Positions 26,173 to 35,747 of a stretch of DNA of 41,386 nt are shown piece after piece. The DNA is taken from NCBI GenBank assembly GCA_021816455.1, contig JAKAXU010000028.1, forward strand, positions 1 through 41,386, written 5' to 3'. Under the pieces are notes generated by a model that had not been told where the DNA came from, made no database searches, and saw only the letters and a program-made list of their open reading frames with translations. Made by a program: the position numbers and the translations under genes. Origin of the DNA: Acidobacteriota bacterium (GTDB lineage Bacteria > Acidobacteriota > Terriglobia > Terriglobales > Acidobacteriaceae). Each line of letters opens with the position of its first letter. The stretch's first letter is position 1.

Positions 26173-29100
26173 ATGAATGATTCTGCAACATTGTTGTTGA
26201 ACGGAACGGAGGTCGCCATTACCGAGGGCGAACCGCTGCTCGATCTTCTTGCCCGTGCCTCCATCGATCTGCCACAGGTCTGCCATCATCCGCAGCTTGG
26301 CCCGATTCAAACCTGCGACACCTGCATGGTGGAGATCGACGGCCAGCTTCGACGCGCCTGCGCCACCTCTGCTGCTCCCGGCCTGCGCGTGGAGACTGCC
26401 GGCGCGCGCGCCGACCGTGCACGCCGAGAAGCCTTCGACCGCATTCTGGGCAATCATCTGCTCTACTGCACCGTCTGCGACAACAATAACGGCAACTGCA
26501 CTGTCCACAACGCCACACGCCTTCTCGCCGTTGAGCATCAGTCCATTCCCTACACGCCTAAACCCTACCCGGTCGATCTCACCAACCCCTTCTATCGCTA
26601 CGATCCAGACCAATGCATCCTCTGCGGCCGCTGCGTCGAGGCTTGTCAGAACGTGCAGGTCAACGAGACGCTCTCCATCGGATGGGAGCTGGAGCGCCCG
26701 CGCGTGCTTTGGGACGGCGGCGCATCGATAGGCGAATCCAGTTGTGTCTCCTGCGGCCACTGTGTCACGGTTTGCCCCTGCAATGCGCTCATGGAGCGCA
26801 CCATGCTTGGCCACGCCGGTTACCTCACAGCGCTGCCGCAGCGCGCGCTCACATCCATGATCGATGTCGTCAAGGGCATTGAGCCGGAGCTGGGTTACGG
26901 TGCGATTCTCCAGCTCTCCGAGATCGAATCCGCCATGCGCGAAGATCGCGTCCACCGCACCAAAACCGTATGCACATACTGCGGCGTCGGTTGCAGCTTC
27001 GACATCTGGACCGAGCAGTCGCCCACCACGCGCCGCATCCTGAAAGTCGAGCCTGCCGAAGGCCCAGCCAACGGCATCTCCACCTGCATCAAAGGCAAAT
27101 TCGGCTGGGAGTACGTCAACAGTGCCGACCGCCTGACTACGCCGCTTATCCGCGAAAACGACCGCTTCCGCGAAGCCTCCTGGGACGAAGCACTCGCGCT
27201 TGTCGCCCGCCGATTCCGCCAGATTCGCAGCGCCCACGGTCCGGACGCGCTGGCCTTCATCTCTTCGTCCAAATGCACCAACGAAGAGAGCTACCTGATG
27301 CAAAAACTGGCCCGCGCAGTGATTGGCACCAACAACATGGATAACTGCTCGCGCTACTGCCAAGCTCCGGCCACTATAGGCCTCTTCCGCACCGTCGGCT
27401 ACGGCGGCGACGCCGGTTCTATCTCCGACATCGAGCAGGCAGGGCTGGTCCTCATCGTCGGCAGCAACACGGCCGAGAGCCATCCCGTGCTGGCCACGCG
27501 TGTCAAGCGCGCCCACAAGCTGCGTAACCAGCAACTCATCGTCGCCGACCTGCGGGAGCACGAGATGGCATCGCGGGCCGACATCTTCTTCCGTCCCAAC
27601 CCTGGCACCGATCTCATCTGGCTCTCCGCAGTCACGCGATGGATCTTCGATCAGGGCCTGGCAAAGCAGGATTTCCTCGCACAGTGGGTCAACGGCGTTG
27701 AGGAATTTCGCGCGAGCCTTGCGCCTTTCACCATGGAGATGGCCAGCCAGCGCTGCGGTGTCCCCGTCACCACGCTCGAGGAGGTCGCTCGGCGCATCGT
27801 CGTCGCCGACGGCGTCTGCATCCTGTGGGCGATGGGCGTCACCCAGCACTCTATGGGATCGGACACCTCGACCGCCATCTCCAATCTGCTGCTCGCCACC
27901 GGCAACTACATGCGTCCCGGTGCCGGAGCTTATCCCCTGCGTGGCCACAATAACGTGCAGGGAGCCAGCGACCACGGAGCCATGCCGAACTTCCTGCCCG
28001 GCTACCAGAGCGTGACCGACCCTGAGGTGCGAGCAAAGTTTGAGGCTGCCTGGGGCGTGCGCCTGCCGGAGACGCCCGGCCTCGACAATCATCAGATGAT
28101 CGACGCCATTCACTCCGGCTCGCTCAAATCCATGTATCTCTTCGGTGAAGAGATGAGCCTTGTCGATTCCAACGCCAACCACGTAGCATCCGCGCTTGCC
28201 AAACTCGATTTCTTCGTCGTCCAGGAAATCTTCTTTACCGATACCTGTCGTTACGCTGACGTCATTCTGCCCGCCTCGCCCAGTCTCGAAAAAGAGGGAA
28301 CCTTCACCAGCACCGAGCGCCGCATCCAGCGCCTTTACCCTGTCTTCGAGCCGCTCGGCGAAAGCCGTCCAGACTGGCGCATTCTTCAGGATGTCGCCAA
28401 CCATCTCGGCGCGGGCTGGAGCTATGCTCACCCTTCGGAGATATACGCAGAAATCGCAGCGCTCACCCCGCTCATGGCCGGCGTCACATACGAGCGCCTC
28501 GCCGGCTATCGATCGCTCCAGTGGCCGGTCGCCGCCGACGGCTCCGACCAGCCGCTTCTCTACACCGAGCGCTTCGCATTCCCTGACGGCAAGGCGCGTT
28601 TTTTTCCCGTGCCGTGGACTGAACCAACGGACCAGCCCAACGAGGAATTCGACCTGCATCTGAACAACGGTCGCCTGCTCGAACACTTCCACGAGGGCAA
28701 CATGACCTATCGCACAGAGGGCATTCGCGAGCGCACTCCAGGTACCTTCGTCGAGGTCTCTCCGGAGCTTGCCGCTGCGCGCGGCATTCAGACCGGGAGC
28801 CTGGTGGAGCTGACCTCGCGCTACGGACGCATCGAGTCTCCCGCGCTCGTCACCGACCGCGTCCAGGGCGATCAGTTGTACCTGCCCATGAACTCGACCG
28901 ATGCAGCCGTCAACCGCCTGACCAGCAGCCACACCGACGTCGCCACCCACACGCCAGCTTATAAGGAGACCTCGGTTCGCATGCGCGTCCTCACCCCGGA
29001 TGGTCCCAGTCCGCTGCCACGCACCAACTCCCGCTTCGGCAAACCCACCCCGCAACGCGGCGTCGAGGTCGAGCGCAAGTGGCGGCGTGCCGATTATCGT

Positions 29101-29175
29101 CTTCCCGGTGAAGACGCTTCATCCTCCTCACTCGTCCAGATTCAGCCAGCGCACGGCGCGGAAAAGGAGCATTGA
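26173..29175 (+). CDS. fdhF: FdhF-like formate dehydrogenase alpha subunit (Mo/W, NuoG-type N-terminus)
   Basis: This 1000-residue protein is built as in NAD-linked cytoplasmic formate dehydrogenases. It has a [2Fe-2S] ferredoxin domain (Cys37, 48, 51, 63), a NuoG-type His/Cys cluster (His95, Cys99, 102, 109), and two [4Fe-4S] sites (Cys148-158 and Cys191-201). The Mo-domain [4Fe-4S] comes next (Cys267, 270, 274, 305), then the bis-MGD domains and a C-terminal dinucleotide-binding domain. The expected role is formate to CO2. The active-site pair is Cys396-Gln397 (NCSRYCQAP), where biochemically characterised enzymes have Cys/Sec-His, so the substrate is less certain. No NuoE/NuoF-like diaphorase lies nearby. 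GGGAG is ten bases before the ATG at 26173; a TTG at 26164 is too close to it. Downstream is its DUF1641 companion. Confidence 0.9.
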   Translation: MNDSATLLLNGTEVAITEGEPLLDLLARASIDLPQVCHHPQLGPIQTCDTCMVEIDGQLRRACATSAAPGLRVETAGARADRARREAFDRILGNHLLYCTVCDNNNGNCTVHNATRLLAVEHQSIPYTPKPYPVDLTNPFYRYDPDQCILCGRCVEACQNVQVNETLSIGWELERPRVLWDGGASIGESSCVSCGHCVTVCPCNALMERTMLGHAGYLTALPQRALTSMIDVVKGIEPELGYGAILQLSEIESAMREDRVHRTKTVCTYCGVGCSFDIWTEQSPTTRRILKVEPAEGPANGISTCIKGKFGWEYVNSADRLTTPLIRENDRFREASWDEALALVARRFRQIRSAHGPDALAFISSSKCTNEESYLMQKLARAVIGTNNMDNCSRYCQAPATIGLFRTVGYGGDAGSISDIEQAGLVLIVGSNTAESHPVLATRVKRAHKLRNQQLIVADLREHEMASRADIFFRPNPGTDLIWLSAVTRWIFDQGLAKQDFLAQWVNGVEEFRASLAPFTMEMASQRCGVPVTTLEEVARRIVVADGVCILWAMGVTQHSMGSDTSTAISNLLLATGNYMRPGAGAYPLRGHNNVQGASDHGAMPNFLPGYQSVTDPEVRAKFEAAWGVRLPETPGLDNHQMIDAIHSGSLKSMYLFGEEMSLVDSNANHVASALAKLDFFVVQEIFFTDTCRYADVILPASPSLEKEGTFTSTERRIQRLYPVFEPLGESRPDWRILQDVANHLGAGWSYAHPSEIYAEIAALTPLMAGVTYERLAGYRSLQWPVAADGSDQPLLYTERFAFPDGKARFFPVPWTEPTDQPNEEFDLHLNNGRLLEHFHEGNMTYRTEGIRERTPGTFVEVSPELAAARGIQTGSLVELTSRYGRIESPALVTDRVQGDQLYLPMNSTDAAVNRLTSSHTDVATHTPAYKETSVRMRVLTPDGPSPLPRTNSRFGKPTPQRGVEVERKWRRADYRLPGEDASSSSLVQIQPAHGAEKEH

Positions 29176-29179
29176 TCCC

Positions 29180-29671
29180 ATGGCTCAGCCCATCCCTCTG
29201 GAAATTCCTCCGCGCGACCCGAAGCGCGAACTCCTTGCCCGCATCGACGCCGCTCCCGCCGACTACGCTGCCGCGCTGCTGGAAGCCTGTGAACTGCTCG
29301 AGGCACTGCGACAGAGCGGACTGCTGACGCTGGCCAAAGCCGCCCTCGATGCGCGCAGTACTCTGGTGGAGACTGCAGCGGACGCAGCCAACACAGACAG
29401 CGCCATTCGAGCCACCCGCAACCTGCTGTTGCTCAGCAAAATGCTGGCCGCTGTCGATCCGAGGGTGATCGAAGGCATCGGAGTCGCCGTCGCCGAGACC
29501 TTCGGCAACGCGCGCTCCACGCCGCCCGAGCCACCTTCGTTCCGCTCCCTTGTCGTGAATTTCCTGAGCCGCGACATGCGCCGCGGTCTCGGTCTGCTCA
29601 ACCGCTTCACGCGCAACCTCGGCTATCAGCTCAAGCTGCGCACGCAATCGGACTTTCCCCCGCGCTCCTGA
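29180..29671 (+). CDS. DUF1641 protein, companion of the FdhF-like enzyme
   Basis: This 163-residue, mostly helical protein has the DUF1641 pattern: ALLEACELLEALRQSGLLTLAKAAL, then NLLLLSKMLAAVDPRVIEGIG and a C-terminal RGLGLLNRFTRNLGYQL. Members are usually found next to FdhF-type genes, and their role is not established. AAAGGAG (29163-29169) lies inside the end of the preceding gene, ten bases before the ATG. Only four bases separate it from the fdhF stop, so co-translation is likely. Confidence 0.85.
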   Translation: MAQPIPLEIPPRDPKRELLARIDAAPADYAAALLEACELLEALRQSGLLTLAKAALDARSTLVETAADAANTDSAIRATRNLLLLSKMLAAVDPRVIEGIGVAVAETFGNARSTPPEPPSFRSLVVNFLSRDMRRGLGLLNRFTRNLGYQLKLRTQSDFPPRS

Positions 29672-29723
29672 TTGCGGTGATTCACCAGGAAACAAAGAAC
29701 GCTCGTCCCTCAAGGAGTTCATT

Positions 29724-30397
29724 GTGTCCCGAATGTATCGTTGGAGAGTCGCAGTAGCCGGCTTCTTTCTGCAAATGACGCTTGGTTCGGTCTACGCCTG
29801 GAGTGTCTTCAAAGCGCCCCTTACGCGTCAGTTTAACTGGGCCACGCCGAATGTAACCTTTGCATTCACCGTGGCCATCTTTGTACTGGGCATCGCCGCT
29901 TTCGTCTGCGGTTTCTGGATGAAACGCGTCGGCCCGCGTGCCATCGCGATACTGGTGGATTTCTCTACGGACTTGGCGTCTTTCTGGCCAGCTTCAGCAG
30001 TCACGGCCTCGGATGGCTTTACCGTACCTTCGGCTTGATCGGCGGTGTAGGTTTCGGATAAATTGTGCCAGAAGCTGGAGCGTCGCTCTGATCTCCTTTC
30101 TGATCCTCATGTGTTACGGAGGAGGCTTCGGCACCATGCCCGCCTTTGTCGCCGATTACTTCGGCGATGCCAAAGTCGGTTCCATCTATGGCCTGATGCT
30201 CACCGACTGGGGTGCGGCCAGCGTCTTCGGTCCCATGCTCACCGCCACGCTGCATGACTCCAGCGGCAACTACCGCAGTGGCGCGCATCATCGCAGCCCT
30301 GATGGCCGTTTCGATGCTGTTGCCTTTGCTCGTGCGTCCGCCAGCGATGCGCAAAGTGCAACCTCCAGGGTCGGAGTTGCCGGAACCCGATCTTTAG
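29724..30397 (+). pseudogene. OFA-family MFS transporter (oxalate/formate antiporter type), decayed
   Basis: The start is normal: AAGGAG, then a GTG, and the OFA N-terminus (RWRVAVAGFFLQMTLGSVYAW). Near 29953-29958 one base is missing, and the true continuation (GFLYGLGVFLASFSSHGLGW) moves to another frame. That frame meets a TAA at 30059-30061 where GYIVP is expected (the Tyr codon is lost). Immediately after, the sequence jumps to the C-terminal OFA motif (LISFLILMCYGGGFGTMPAF), so about 200 residues of the usual 400-430 are deleted. A further shift near 30280 precedes the true C-terminus (ARIIAALMAVSMLLPLLVRPP, stop at 30397). Its place after fdhF and DUF1641 fits a former formate or oxalate carrier. 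It cannot make a working transporter. Confidence 0.92.
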
Positions 30398-30601
30398 TCC
30401 CCACTGGTTTTCATCCACGGCGCGATTCCCGTTTTTGAGGATTGTCTGGCCCGGCCGAGCTACCCTTTCCAGCTTTTGCGCATCGCATCTCTGTGTATCA
30501 GCTTCCTTGCACAACCGGCCGATAACCGGTAGGGCGGTTTGTGTTTTCCGAAAGGCCAAAGGCCAGCCGCCTTGATGCACAGAAGACAAAAGGATTTTTT
30601 A

Positions 30602-33118
30602 GTGAGCGAAAACCCGAATCCCTTGCAGGAAGACGAATCACTGTATCGCTGGCTGGTACAGGACGGAGAAGCCTTCGGTGCTCCCGGAGCAGTGCCGCGC
30701 TGGACATCCAGTGTCAAAGACGCCGTCGGCACCGCGTACTCCGCTTCCAGCCGCATCTGGTTCACGGTTGCCTACGGCATTCTCAACGAGATATACCACC
30801 CCACCATCGATCACCCCCAGACGCGCGACCTCGGACTACTGATTACCGACGGGGAAAGCTTTGTCCACGAGGAGAAGCGCGATCTCGAGGTGCACTTCGA
30901 ATACATCCACTCCGAGGCACTCGGCGTGCGCTACACCAACCGGGATCGCCAGGGCCGCTATCAACTCGTCAAAGAGATCGTCTGCGACCCCCACCACAGC
31001 ATCGTCCTCATGAACGTGCGTCTGGAGGTCGGTCCGAATGGCTCCGAGAAGTTCCTCGACTCGCTGCGCATCTACGCCCTTCTGGCTCCGCATCTGGATG
31101 GCGGTGGAGCAGGCAACTCTGCCCGCGTCATGGATCTCGCGGGACAGAAGCTATTTCTCGCCTGGAAGAATCGCTGGGCGCTCGTACTCTCCTCCGATTG
31201 CGGCTTCGCCAAGGCAAGCTGTGGCTTTGTCGGATCGAGCGACGGCTGGCACGATCTGATGAACAACTTTCGCATGGATTGGGAGTTTGGCTCGGCCACC
31301 AACGGCAATATCGCTCTCATGGCCGAACTGGACCTCCGCGGTCGCCGCGAGTTCACGCTTGGAATTGGCATCGCCAGCACGCGCCACTCTGCGTTGGCCA
31401 AGACCATGGGAGCCTTGTCCACGCCCTTTGCCAGCAACCGGGATCGCTTCCTTGAGCAGTGGAAGCGCGCTTCCAGTCCATACAAGCTAGCCACCGTCAC
31501 GGGCGACCGCGGCCTGCTCATGCAGACCAGCCACAATATCCTGCTAGCCCACGAGGACAAGACTTACTCCGGAGCTTTCGTCGCCTCGGCTTCCATCCCC
31601 TGGGGAGAGGCCAAGGGTGACGACGACCTCGGTGGCTATCACCTTGTCTGGACGCGCGACATGGTCCAGACCGCCTCGGCGCTACTGGCCTGCGGCCGCG
31701 TGGACACTGCCCGTCGCGCCCTCGTCTATCTGGCCTGTACGCAGAGGCCCGACGGGGGTTTTTACCAGAACTTCTGGATCGACGGCAGGCCATATTGGAA
31801 GGGTGTTCAACTCGATGAGGTTGCTTTTCCCCTCATCCTCACCTGGCGGCTTTGGAAGCTCAACGGTCTTGGCAACTGGAATGTCCTGGCCTTTGTCGAG
31901 CGCGCCGCTGGATTCCTCGTCCGCCACGCGCCGGTCACTCACCAGGAGCGATGGGAAGAGAACAGCGGCTACTCCCCATCTACGCTTGCAGCCGTCATCG
32001 CCGGTCTCATCTGTGCTGCGGAGATCTGCCGCGCTCATCAGTCCAACGAGCAGGCCGATTTCATCGAGGAGTTTGCTGACTGGATCGAGAGCCACCTCGA
32101 AGATTGGACTGTCACCAACGCCGGCGTCATCTTGCCCGACGTGCCGCGCCACTACATGCGCATCCGCCCACCCGAGCAGGGTGACGCCTACGACTGCGAA
32201 GGCCCCGGCACGGAGACCATTCGGCTGAACAACCGCCCACCTGGCACGCGCTACGAGTTTGAAGCGCGCGAGATCATCGATGCGGGATTTCTGGAACTGG
32301 TCCGCTATGGCGTCCGCAACCCCCATGACCCGCTCATCGTCGATTCACTCAAGGTCGTCGATGCCACGCTTCGTCGCGATCTGCCGCAGGGGCCAGGATG
32401 GCTGCGCTACAACTGGGACGGTTACGGCCAGACCGAAGACGGGGGTCCGTACCACGGTACCGGCAAGGGGCGCGTCTGGCCGTTGCTCACCGGCGAGCGG
32501 GCTCATTATGAACTCGCAGCGGGTCGGCGCATCGACCATCTCATCCACACCTACGAAGGCTTCGCAACCGCTGGTCTCATGCTCTCCGAGCAGGTCTGGG
32601 ATGAGGCCGACAGTCCCGAGCGCGGCCTCGTCCAGGGGCGTCCCGCAGGCTCCGCCTGTCCGCTCGTCTGGGCGCACGCCGAGTATCTCAAGTTGCTCCG
32701 CTCAGCGCTCGACGGTCAGGTCTTCGACCGCATCGAGCCGGTCTTTCAGCGTTACGGCAGCCGTATCCGTGAGCATGATCACGCTCTCGGACGGACCCAT
32801 GACAAGCGGCTGGAATTCTTCAGCCTCCGCCGTCCCATTCAGCGCATTCCAGCCGCAACCACCCTGCGCGTGCTCGACGACCGCGACTTCGAGCTGATCT
32901 GGACGGACGATAACTGGAAGACCCGTCGCGTCAGCTCGGCGCGCAACCTCGGTGAGTTGGGCTTCGCCGTCGATCTTCGTCCAGCAGAAGCCGTCGAAGT
33001 GATCGAATTCACCTTCTACTGGCCGGAAACCAACTCCTGGCTGGGGCGTAACTTCACCCTCGCCATTGCGAAATCACCGTCGTCTCAACCAGAGCCGTCC
33101 TCCAATGCGATACCCTGA
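30602..33118 (+). CDS. GH15 glucoamylase / glucan 1,4-alpha-glucosidase
   Basis: The 838-residue enzyme releases glucose from alpha-glucans by inversion. It has an N-terminal beta-sandwich (RIWFTVAYGILNEIYHPTID, about residues 30-270) and the (alpha/alpha)6 barrel (GGYHLVWTRDMVQTASALLACG, GGFYQNFWIDGRPYWKGVQLDE). The likely general acid is in QERWEENSGYSPST (Glu452/453) and the base in WPLLTGERAHYEL (Glu632). A C-terminal extension follows. No signal peptide is visible, so it is probably cytoplasmic and acts on glycogen or imported dextrins. The GTG at 30602 is chosen because AAAAGGA lies seven bases upstream; in-frame TTG (30539) and ATG (30575) starts have no such site. It heads the sugar-phosphate cluster. 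Confidence 0.92.
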   Translation: MSENPNPLQEDESLYRWLVQDGEAFGAPGAVPRWTSSVKDAVGTAYSASSRIWFTVAYGILNEIYHPTIDHPQTRDLGLLITDGESFVHEEKRDLEVHFEYIHSEALGVRYTNRDRQGRYQLVKEIVCDPHHSIVLMNVRLEVGPNGSEKFLDSLRIYALLAPHLDGGGAGNSARVMDLAGQKLFLAWKNRWALVLSSDCGFAKASCGFVGSSDGWHDLMNNFRMDWEFGSATNGNIALMAELDLRGRREFTLGIGIASTRHSALAKTMGALSTPFASNRDRFLEQWKRASSPYKLATVTGDRGLLMQTSHNILLAHEDKTYSGAFVASASIPWGEAKGDDDLGGYHLVWTRDMVQTASALLACGRVDTARRALVYLACTQRPDGGFYQNFWIDGRPYWKGVQLDEVAFPLILTWRLWKLNGLGNWNVLAFVERAAGFLVRHAPVTHQERWEENSGYSPSTLAAVIAGLICAAEICRAHQSNEQADFIEEFADWIESHLEDWTVTNAGVILPDVPRHYMRIRPPEQGDAYDCEGPGTETIRLNNRPPGTRYEFEAREIIDAGFLELVRYGVRNPHDPLIVDSLKVVDATLRRDLPQGPGWLRYNWDGYGQTEDGGPYHGTGKGRVWPLLTGERAHYELAAGRRIDHLIHTYEGFATAGLMLSEQVWDEADSPERGLVQGRPAGSACPLVWAHAEYLKLLRSALDGQVFDRIEPVFQRYGSRIREHDHALGRTHDKRLEFFSLRRPIQRIPAATTLRVLDDRDFELIWTDDNWKTRRVSSARNLGELGFAVDLRPAEAVEVIEFTFYWPETNSWLGRNFTLAIAKSPSSQPEPSSNAIP

Positions 33119-33247
33119 AAGAGGTCGGCTTCTGTCAGCTCTTCCCGTCGTGGGTAGTATGGAAGTATCCGGGCAGGTGGTCAGACCTCCCGGTGGACGA
33201 GCGAATCACTCGCTTCAGTTTCAATCAACGAAAGGGCACCCCTATTT

Positions 33248-35245
33248 ATGGCTTTGAACGGTACAGAACTCGATCAGCTTTCCATCAATACCCTGCGCCT
33301 GCTTGCCGTCGACGGCGTGGAAAAAGCCAAAAGCGGTCACCCAGGCGCGCCGCTTGGCTGCGCCCCCATTGCCTATCTGCTCTATCACAGCGTCATGAAG
33401 CACAATCCGGCGCACTCCAAGTGGGCCGACCGCGATCGTTTCGTCCTTTCCAACGGCCACGCTTCCATGCTGCTCTACGGCTCGCTCTTTCTCTCCGGTT
33501 ACAAGCTCTCTCTCGAAGACCTGCAGAGTTTCCGCCAGTGGGGATCGAAGACCCCTGGCCACCCCGAGTACGGCCACACGGACGGCGTCGAGGTCACCAC
33601 CGGCCCGCTCGGTCAGGGTTTTGCCATGTCGGTCGGTATGGCTATCGCCGAACGCCATCTGGCCGCCACTTACAATCGTCCCGGTTTTGAGGTTGTGAAC
33701 CACCACACCTACGGCCTGCTCGGGGACGGTGACCTGATGGAAGGCGTCTCGCATGAAGCCGCTTCGCTGGCCGGAACGCTTGGACTTGGCAAGCTGATCT
33801 TCTTCTACGATGACAACCTGATTTCGCTCGACGGACCCACCAGCCTCAGCTTTACCGAGGACTCCTACAAACGTTTTGAGGCCTACGGCTGGCAGGTTCT
33901 GCGTGTCGCCGACGGCAACGATCTGGAAGCGCTCGCCGCCGCGGTCGCCGCCGCACAGGCCGAGACCAGCAAACCCACGCTCATCGGTGTGCGCACCATC
34001 ATCGGATACGGCAGCCCCAAGGCCGGCACCAAAAATGTCCACGGTGAGGCGATGGGCACAGAAAATGTCGCAGCCACCAAGAAGTTCTTCGGTTTTCCGG
34101 AGGATCAGAGCTTTGTACTGCCCGAGGCTGCTTTGGCCAACTGGCGCAGCGCCATCGATCGTGGCAAGGCCGCAGAAGCCCAGTGGAATGATCTCTTCGC
34201 TCGATACAAGGCTGCACATCCCGACCTCGCTGCCGAGTTCGAGCGCGTCTTTGCCAACCAGCGCAAGCCTGGCTGGGAAAAATCCATCCCTGTCTTTGCC
34301 ACCGACAAGCCCCAAGCCACGCGCAACGCGGGCGGAGCAGTTCTCAACGCCCTTGAGCCGGTCGTGCCGGAGCTGTTTGGCGGTGCTGCCGACCTGACCA
34401 GCTCCACCAAAACCATCTTCAAAGACAGTCCCAGCTTCCACGCCGACCCATCCGGCCGCAACGTCTTCTTCGGCGTCCGTGAGTTTGCCATGTCGGCTGC
34501 GGTCAACGGCATGGCCGCCCACGGCGGTCTGGTGCCCTTTGGTTCCACCTTTTTTGTCTTCAGCGACTATTGCAAACCCGCGATGCGCCTTTCCGCGCTG
34601 ATGGGCGTTCACTCGCTCTTCGTCTTCACCCATGACTCGATCGCCGTCGGCGAAGACGGCCCCACGCACGAGCCAATCGAGCACCTGATGGCTCTGCGCG
34701 CCGTCCCCGGCATGACCGATTTCCGCCCCGCCGACGCCAACGAAACCGCGGCCTGCTGGAGGCTGGCGTTGGAGCGCAACAGCCCTTGCTTCATGGCGCT
34801 CACCCGCCAGGATCTTCCCGTTCTCGACGCCACTGTCCTGGATGTTTATGGCGGAGTCGCCAAAGGCGGCTATGTCGTCGTCGATGTCCCCAAGGCCGAC
34901 GTCATCCTGATCGGCACCGGCTCTGAGCTGTGGTTCGCCGTGGACGCGGCAAAACTGCTGGCCGCCGCCGGCATCGCAGCCCGCGTCATCTCGCTACCAA
35001 GCTGGAAGATATTCGAGGAGCAGACCGCCGAGTATCGCGCCTCGGTGTTGCTTCCAGGAGTGCCCAGGGTCGCTGTCGAAGCCGGTTCAACGCTGGGCTG
35101 GTGGAAGTATGTGGGCCTCGACGGAGCCGTCATTGGCTTGGACCGTTTTGGTGCTTCGGCACCTGCCAAGCGCATTCTCATGGAGCTTGGCTTCACCGCG
35201 GACAATGTTGCGGCAACCGCGAAAAAGCTGCTCGGAAAGGCTTAG
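33248..35245 (+). CDS. tkt: Transketolase
   Basis: Transketolase moves two-carbon units between sugar phosphates using thiamine diphosphate. The 665 residues show the N-terminal [16 protein letters not shown], the donor-site [21 protein letters not shown], and the TPP motif [18 protein letters not shown]. The pyrimidine-domain [18 protein letters not shown] is also present. Length and order are typical. AAAGGG precedes the ATG by a dozen bases. It is the first of seven tightly co-directional genes and is followed after three bases by rpiB. A 129-base gap separates it from the glucoamylase gene, so it may have its own promoter (TAGTAT near 33156 is a weak -10 candidate). Confidence 0.97.
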   Translation: MALNGTELDQLSINTLRLLAVDGVEKAKSGHPGAPLGCAPIAYLLYHSVMKHNPAHSKWADRDRFVLSNGHASMLLYGSLFLSGYKLSLEDLQSFRQWGSKTPGHPEYGHTDGVEVTTGPLGQGFAMSVGMAIAERHLAATYNRPGFEVVNHHTYGLLGDGDLMEGVSHEAASLAGTLGLGKLIFFYDDNLISLDGPTSLSFTEDSYKRFEAYGWQVLRVADGNDLEALAAAVAAAQAETSKPTLIGVRTIIGYGSPKAGTKNVHGEAMGTENVAATKKFFGFPEDQSFVLPEAALANWRSAIDRGKAAEAQWNDLFARYKAAHPDLAAEFERVFANQRKPGWEKSIPVFATDKPQATRNAGGAVLNALEPVVPELFGGAADLTSSTKTIFKDSPSFHADPSGRNVFFGVREFAMSAAVNGMAAHGGLVPFGSTFFVFSDYCKPAMRLSALMGVHSLFVFTHDSIAVGEDGPTHEPIEHLMALRAVPGMTDFRPADANETAACWRLALERNSPCFMALTRQDLPVLDATVLDVYGGVAKGGYVVVDVPKADVILIGTGSELWFAVDAAKLLAAAGIAARVISLPSWKIFEEQTAEYRASVLLPGVPRVAVEAGSTLGWWKYVGLDGAVIGLDRFGASAPAKRILMELGFTADNVAATAKKLLGKA

Positions 35246-35248
35246 TCC

Positions 35249-35710
35249 ATGAAGCTGGTCATTGGCTCCGATCACGCCGGCTTCCCGCTCAAGGAAGAGT
35301 TGCGGGAGCATCTTGCAAAAGCCGGCCATGAGGTCGTCGATCTCGGCGTCCACAGCACCGCGCCGTCCGATTATCCCGACGCGGCCGAGGCCGTCGGCGA
35401 GGCTATCCGCGCCGGCGTCGCACCACGCGGCATCCTCATCTGCGGCTCCGGCGTCGGCGTCTGTGTCGCGGCCAACAAGATTCCAGGCATCCGCGCAGGC
35501 ATCTGCCATGACCACTACTCCGCCCACCAGGGCGTTGAACATGACGACATGAACGTCCTCGTCCTCGGTGCCCGCATCATCGGCTCGGCGGCAGCTTTCG
35601 ATGTTGTCGATGCCTATGTTGGAGCAAAGTTCGGTTCCAACGAGGAGCGCTTCGTCCGCCGCTACAACAAAGTGCTCGCCATCGAAGCAAAATACGCAAA
35701 AGAACTTTGA
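35249..35710 (+). CDS. rpiB: Ribose-5-phosphate isomerase B
   Basis: RpiB interconverts ribulose 5-phosphate and ribose 5-phosphate. The 153 residues begin [18 protein letters not shown] and contain the active-site [14 protein letters not shown] and the [21 protein letters not shown] block with family His residues. It starts three bases after the tkt stop and links gnd product to transketolase. Length is normal for RpiB. Confidence 0.97.
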   Translation: MKLVIGSDHAGFPLKEELREHLAKAGHEVVDLGVHSTAPSDYPDAAEAVGEAIRAGVAPRGILICGSGVGVCVAANKIPGIRAGICHDHYSAHQGVEHDDMNVLVLGARIIGSAAAFDVVDAYVGAKFGSNEERFVRRYNKVLAIEAKYAKEL

Positions 35711-35747
35711 CCGGGCCGTTGCGCCACCAACCTTCACCCAGGAAGCC

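Noticed and set aside
27340..27370. Selenocysteine codon in the FdhF-like gene
   Set aside because: The active-site codon is TGC (Cys), and there is no in-frame TGA.
26149..29055. 968-codon open frame antisense to the fdhF-like gene
   Set aside because: Its length follows from the high GC and codon bias of the real gene; the sequence is Gly/Ala/Val/Arg-rich without domains, and the plus strand encodes a clear 1000-residue enzyme.
33242..34684. 480-codon antisense frame over tkt (and similar ones over zwf, yidC and the GH51 gene)
   Set aside because: Codon-bias shadows of well-identified genes on the other strand.
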